NCBI RefSeq assembly: GCF_028069725.1
Contig: NZ_JANEWG010000028.1
Location: forward strand, 1 to 62,562
Origin: Citrobacter sp. Awk 4
Lineage (GTDB): Bacteria; Pseudomonadota; Gammaproteobacteria; Enterobacterales; Enterobacteriaceae
Reading direction: 5' to 3'
DNA: 62,562 nucleotides
The position numbers were made by a program, and so were the translations under genes. This document shows, in pieces, positions 60,192 through 62,562 of the stretch; position 1 is the stretch's first letter, and every line of letters starts with the position of its first letter. The notes under the pieces are model-generated. The model saw nothing but the letters and a program-made list of their open reading frames with translations. It was not told where the DNA came from and made no database searches.

Positions 60192-62108
60192 ATGACGACT
60201 CTACAGCAAACCGGCGACAACGCCGTCTCTGGCGTTCTTAGCGACTCATGGCAACGTTGTAGCAAAATGATGCAGCGGGAGCCCTGGATCATACCGCATC
60301 AGGCTCAGGGACTGACGTTTGACTCTATTTGTCGACGAAAAACCGCCTTGCTGGCGCTGGGGCAAGCGGCGCTGGAAGATGCCTGGGAATACATGTCTCC
60401 CAGGGGATGCGGGTTATTCATTCTTGATGAGTCGGCCTGCATTCTGAGTCGCTGTGGCGATCCGCTTACGCTGCAACAGCTTGGCGAACTGGGGTTTAAC
60501 AACGGCGCCTACTGTGCGGAAAGCCTTATTGGCACCTGTGCGCTCTCCCTGGCGTCTGCGCTTGGACAGCCGATTCAAACCTCTGGCGAGCAACATTTTA
60601 AACGGATGCTGTCTGGCTGGAGTTTCTTCTCCACGCCTATTTTTGATAACCACGGTCGCCAGTCGGGCTCCATCGCCCTGTGTTGTCCTGCGGGTCAGGA
60701 ATCCGCGTCCGATCTACCGCTGACGCTGGCGATAGCGCGTGAAGTGGGCAATTCTCTGCTGACCGACAACCTGCTGACCGAATCTAATCGCCATTTGAAT
60801 CAGTTATACGGGCTGCTTGAAGGGATGGTCGATGGCGTGATGGCCTGGAATGAGCAGGGAACACTGCAATTTCTGAATGCGCAGGCCGCGCGATTACTGC
60901 ATCTGGATGCCCAGTCGAGTCAGGGGAAAAGTATCACTGACCTGGTCACGCTCCCTGTCGTTTTACAGCGAGCAATCCGGCAAATGCGCCAGCTCAACCA
61001 TGTTGAAGTGACGTTTGAAAGTCAGCATCAATTTGTTGATGCGGTCATCACCCTGAAGCCGATTATTGAGGTTCAGGGGGCCAGTTTTATTTTGTTGCTC
61101 CATCCTGTCGAACAGATGCGGCAATTGATGACCAGCCAATTGGGAAAAGTGAGCCACACGTTCGCACAGATGCCGGGCGACGATCCTGACACCCGGCGCT
61201 TACTGCATTTTGGGCGTCAGGCCGCGCGGGGACGCTTCCCGGTGTTACTTTGCGGGGAAGAAGGGGTCGGCAAAGAGCAGCTCAGCCAGGCTATTCATAA
61301 TGAAAGTGAGCGTGCGGAAGGTCCCTACATTGCCGTGAACTGTCAGCTGTATGCCGATACCGTGCTGGGACAGGGCGATAGCGATGACACGGCGGAGGGC
61401 GGGCGTTTAAGTCGGCTGGAACTGGCAAACGGCGGCACATTGTTTCTGGAGAAAATTGAATATCTGGAACCGGAGTTGCAATCGGCGCTTCTGCAGGTAA
61501 TCAAGCAAGGAGTTTTAACGCGTCTTGATGCCCGCAGACTGATTCCTGTCGATGTTAAAGTCATCGCGTCTACGACTCTGGATCTCGCGTTGCTGGTGGA
61601 ACAAAACCGCTTTAGCCGCCAACTTTACTACGCATTACACGCCTTTGAAATCACCATTCCACCGCTTCGAATGCGACGAAACAGTATTCCTGCGTTGGTG
61701 CGTAATACCCTTGCGCGTCTTGAGAAACGCTTCTCGACGCGGCTGATGATAGAGGATGATGCAATGGCGCAACTGGTTGATTGCGCCTGGCCGGGGAATG
61801 ATTTTGAGTTGCTCAGCGTGGTCGAAAACATCGCCATGAGCAGCGACAACGGGCATATCCGGCTGAGCCATTTACCGGAACATCTTTTCACCGAACGCGC
61901 CGGGGAAGGCAACACGCGCCTCTCAACAAACCTGACCTTTGCCGGTATTGAGAAAGACGCCATTATTCATGCAGCACAGGTCACCGGCGGCCGTGTACAG
62001 GAGATGTCCAGCGTGTTGAACATTGGGCGCACAACGCTATGGCGTAAGCTGAAGCAGTACAACATTGATGTCAGTCAGTTTAAGCGCCGTCGTCAGGACT
62101 CGCGTTGA
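60192..62108 (+). CDS. dhaR: DhaR, AAA+ enhancer-type activator of dhaKLM
   Basis: 638 residues from MTTLQQTGDN (E. coli 639); 25 upstream codons are rejected because GGAG sits before this ATG. A GAF-like and a PAS domain fill the first half, then an AAA+ domain with Walker A GEEGVGK, and a C-terminal Fis-type HTH (GGRVQEMSSVLNIGRTTLWR). The GAFTGA loop that contacts sigma-54 is missing, and Walker B reads FLEK rather than FLDE. That fits an activator of a sigma-70 promoter regulated by DhaK and DhaL. Confidence 0.95.
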   Translation: MTTLQQTGDNAVSGVLSDSWQRCSKMMQREPWIIPHQAQGLTFDSICRRKTALLALGQAALEDAWEYMSPRGCGLFILDESACILSRCGDPLTLQQLGELGFNNGAYCAESLIGTCALSLASALGQPIQTSGEQHFKRMLSGWSFFSTPIFDNHGRQSGSIALCCPAGQESASDLPLTLAIAREVGNSLLTDNLLTESNRHLNQLYGLLEGMVDGVMAWNEQGTLQFLNAQAARLLHLDAQSSQGKSITDLVTLPVVLQRAIRQMRQLNHVEVTFESQHQFVDAVITLKPIIEVQGASFILLLHPVEQMRQLMTSQLGKVSHTFAQMPGDDPDTRRLLHFGRQAARGRFPVLLCGEEGVGKEQLSQAIHNESERAEGPYIAVNCQLYADTVLGQGDSDDTAEGGRLSRLELANGGTLFLEKIEYLEPELQSALLQVIKQGVLTRLDARRLIPVDVKVIASTTLDLALLVEQNRFSRQLYYALHAFEITIPPLRMRRNSIPALVRNTLARLEKRFSTRLMIEDDAMAQLVDCAWPGNDFELLSVVENIAMSSDNGHIRLSHLPEHLFTERAGEGNTRLSTNLTFAGIEKDAIIHAAQVTGGRVQEMSSVLNIGRTTLWRKLKQYNIDVSQFKRRRQDSR

Positions 62109-62118
62109 GTTTGAATGA

Positions 62119-62156
62119 GGCGGGGCGAGCGGTATACGGGTTTCCCCGCCTGGCTA
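62119..62156 (+). terminator. probable terminator of dhaR
   Basis: GGCGGGG at 62119-62125 pairs with CCCCGCC at 62144-62150 across an 18-base loop and is followed by TGGCTATTTT. The loop is long, so confidence is moderate. Confidence 0.5.
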
Positions 62157-62562
62157 TTTTCCCATTTGAATCATGTTGTCACTGTGGCTGAAAATGAAAA
62201 AATATCTATTTCATAACATTAAGTTCTTGCAGAAGGGGTGGGGGATTTAGATGTGTTCTGATAATTGTCAAAATATTAAGGATCTTTCACCTCTGGTATT
62301 TTGGGGAACGATACGTTTATCTGGTTGCCAATTTCCTATTATTGCTTCCTGATTACATCTTATATGAGATTTCGAGTCTGCATTGAACATAAAACGGGCT
62401 GTACCTGGAAACGGGACTTCCGCTTTGAGCGAGGAGCGGAAGTTACCCGGTGGACATCAATAGCCAGAAGGCAGTCCAGGCCAACCAAAAGCATCACTAT
62501 CAACTCAGTGGCGATTCAATTACACACAGCCGAACATTAATTACGTTTATATTGTGATAAAG
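62157..62562. other. right-end region without a supportable gene
   Basis: 406 bases, AT-rich up to about 62380. No reading frame here has a ribosome binding site and a recognisable product. A perfect 9-base inverted repeat (ACTTCCGCT at 62416-62424, AGCGGAAGT at 62435-62443) is the only clear structure. A gene could begin beyond the window edge. Confidence 0.4.
62416..62443. repeat. 9-base perfect inverted repeat
   Basis: ACTTCCGCT and AGCGGAAGT are separated by ten bases. There is no T run after it, so a plain terminator is unlikely. It could be a protein-binding palindrome or the edge of a repeat. Confidence 0.4.

Noticed and set aside
62301..62540. 79-residue open frame at the right end
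   Set aside because: No Shine-Dalgarno sequence, no recognisable family, and it runs through the inverted repeat at 62416-62443. Reported as non-coding instead.

Overview
The window is enterobacterial core chromosome. Nearly every gene matches an Escherichia coli K-12 gene in sequence and mostly in order: htpX to fadD/rnd, then the dmlA/carnitine block, minCDE, dsbB to ycgR, and treA-dhaKLM-dhaR. Three things point away from E. coli and towards the Citrobacter/Salmonella side of the Enterobacteriaceae: an extra class B penicillin-binding protein of the Salmonella PBP3SAL type between cspC and rlmA, an aldehyde dehydrogenase inside the carnitine monooxygenase operon, and no hlyE or umuDC between ycgN and dsbB. 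Genus Citrobacter is my best inference, not a proof. I see no phage, IS element, CRISPR array, rRNA or tRNA.

Layout. 1-13 kb: htpX (sigma-32 type promoter), the exporter yebQ, kdgR, the small genes yobH/mgrB/yebO, yobF-cspC, the acid-type PBP, rlmA, mntP (Mn riboswitch plus two MntR boxes), yobD and manXYZ. 13-27 kb: yoaE, pdeD, sdaA, nudL, pabB, yoaH, yoaB, yoaA, tsaB, yeaY (sigma-E type promoter), fadD (FadR operator) and rnd (UUG start behind a U8 tract). 27-35 kb: a catabolic block yeaV-yeaW-aldehyde dehydrogenase-yeaX beside dmlA and its regulator dmlR. Read together, these could take L-carnitine through malic semialdehyde and D-malate to pyruvate.

35-45 kb: minC-minD-minE, ycgL, ycgM, ycgN, three small genes I do not recognise, dsbB, nhaB, fadR and ycgB. 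The small-gene patch begins with a 44-base near-copy of the ycgN 3' end, which looks like a recombination scar. 45-53 kb: dadA-dadX (CRP-like site), cvrA, ldcA, emtA, ycgR (sigma-28 promoter, so the strain probably is or was flagellated) and ymgE. 53-62.5 kb: a Fur-boxed TonB-dependent siderophore receptor inserted between ymgE and treA, periplasmic trehalase, the dihydroxyacetone kinase operon dhaK-dhaL-dhaM, and divergent dhaR with two matching 19-base repeats in the shared promoter region. The last 0.45 kb holds no gene I can support.

I found no completely new large system. The most interesting points are the self-contained carnitine-to-pyruvate cluster, the scarred ycgN-dsbB patch with orphan exported proteins, the stacked metal control of mntP, and the paired repeats plus degenerate AAA+ domain of the DhaR switch. 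Gene identities come from my memory of family sequences, not from a search.
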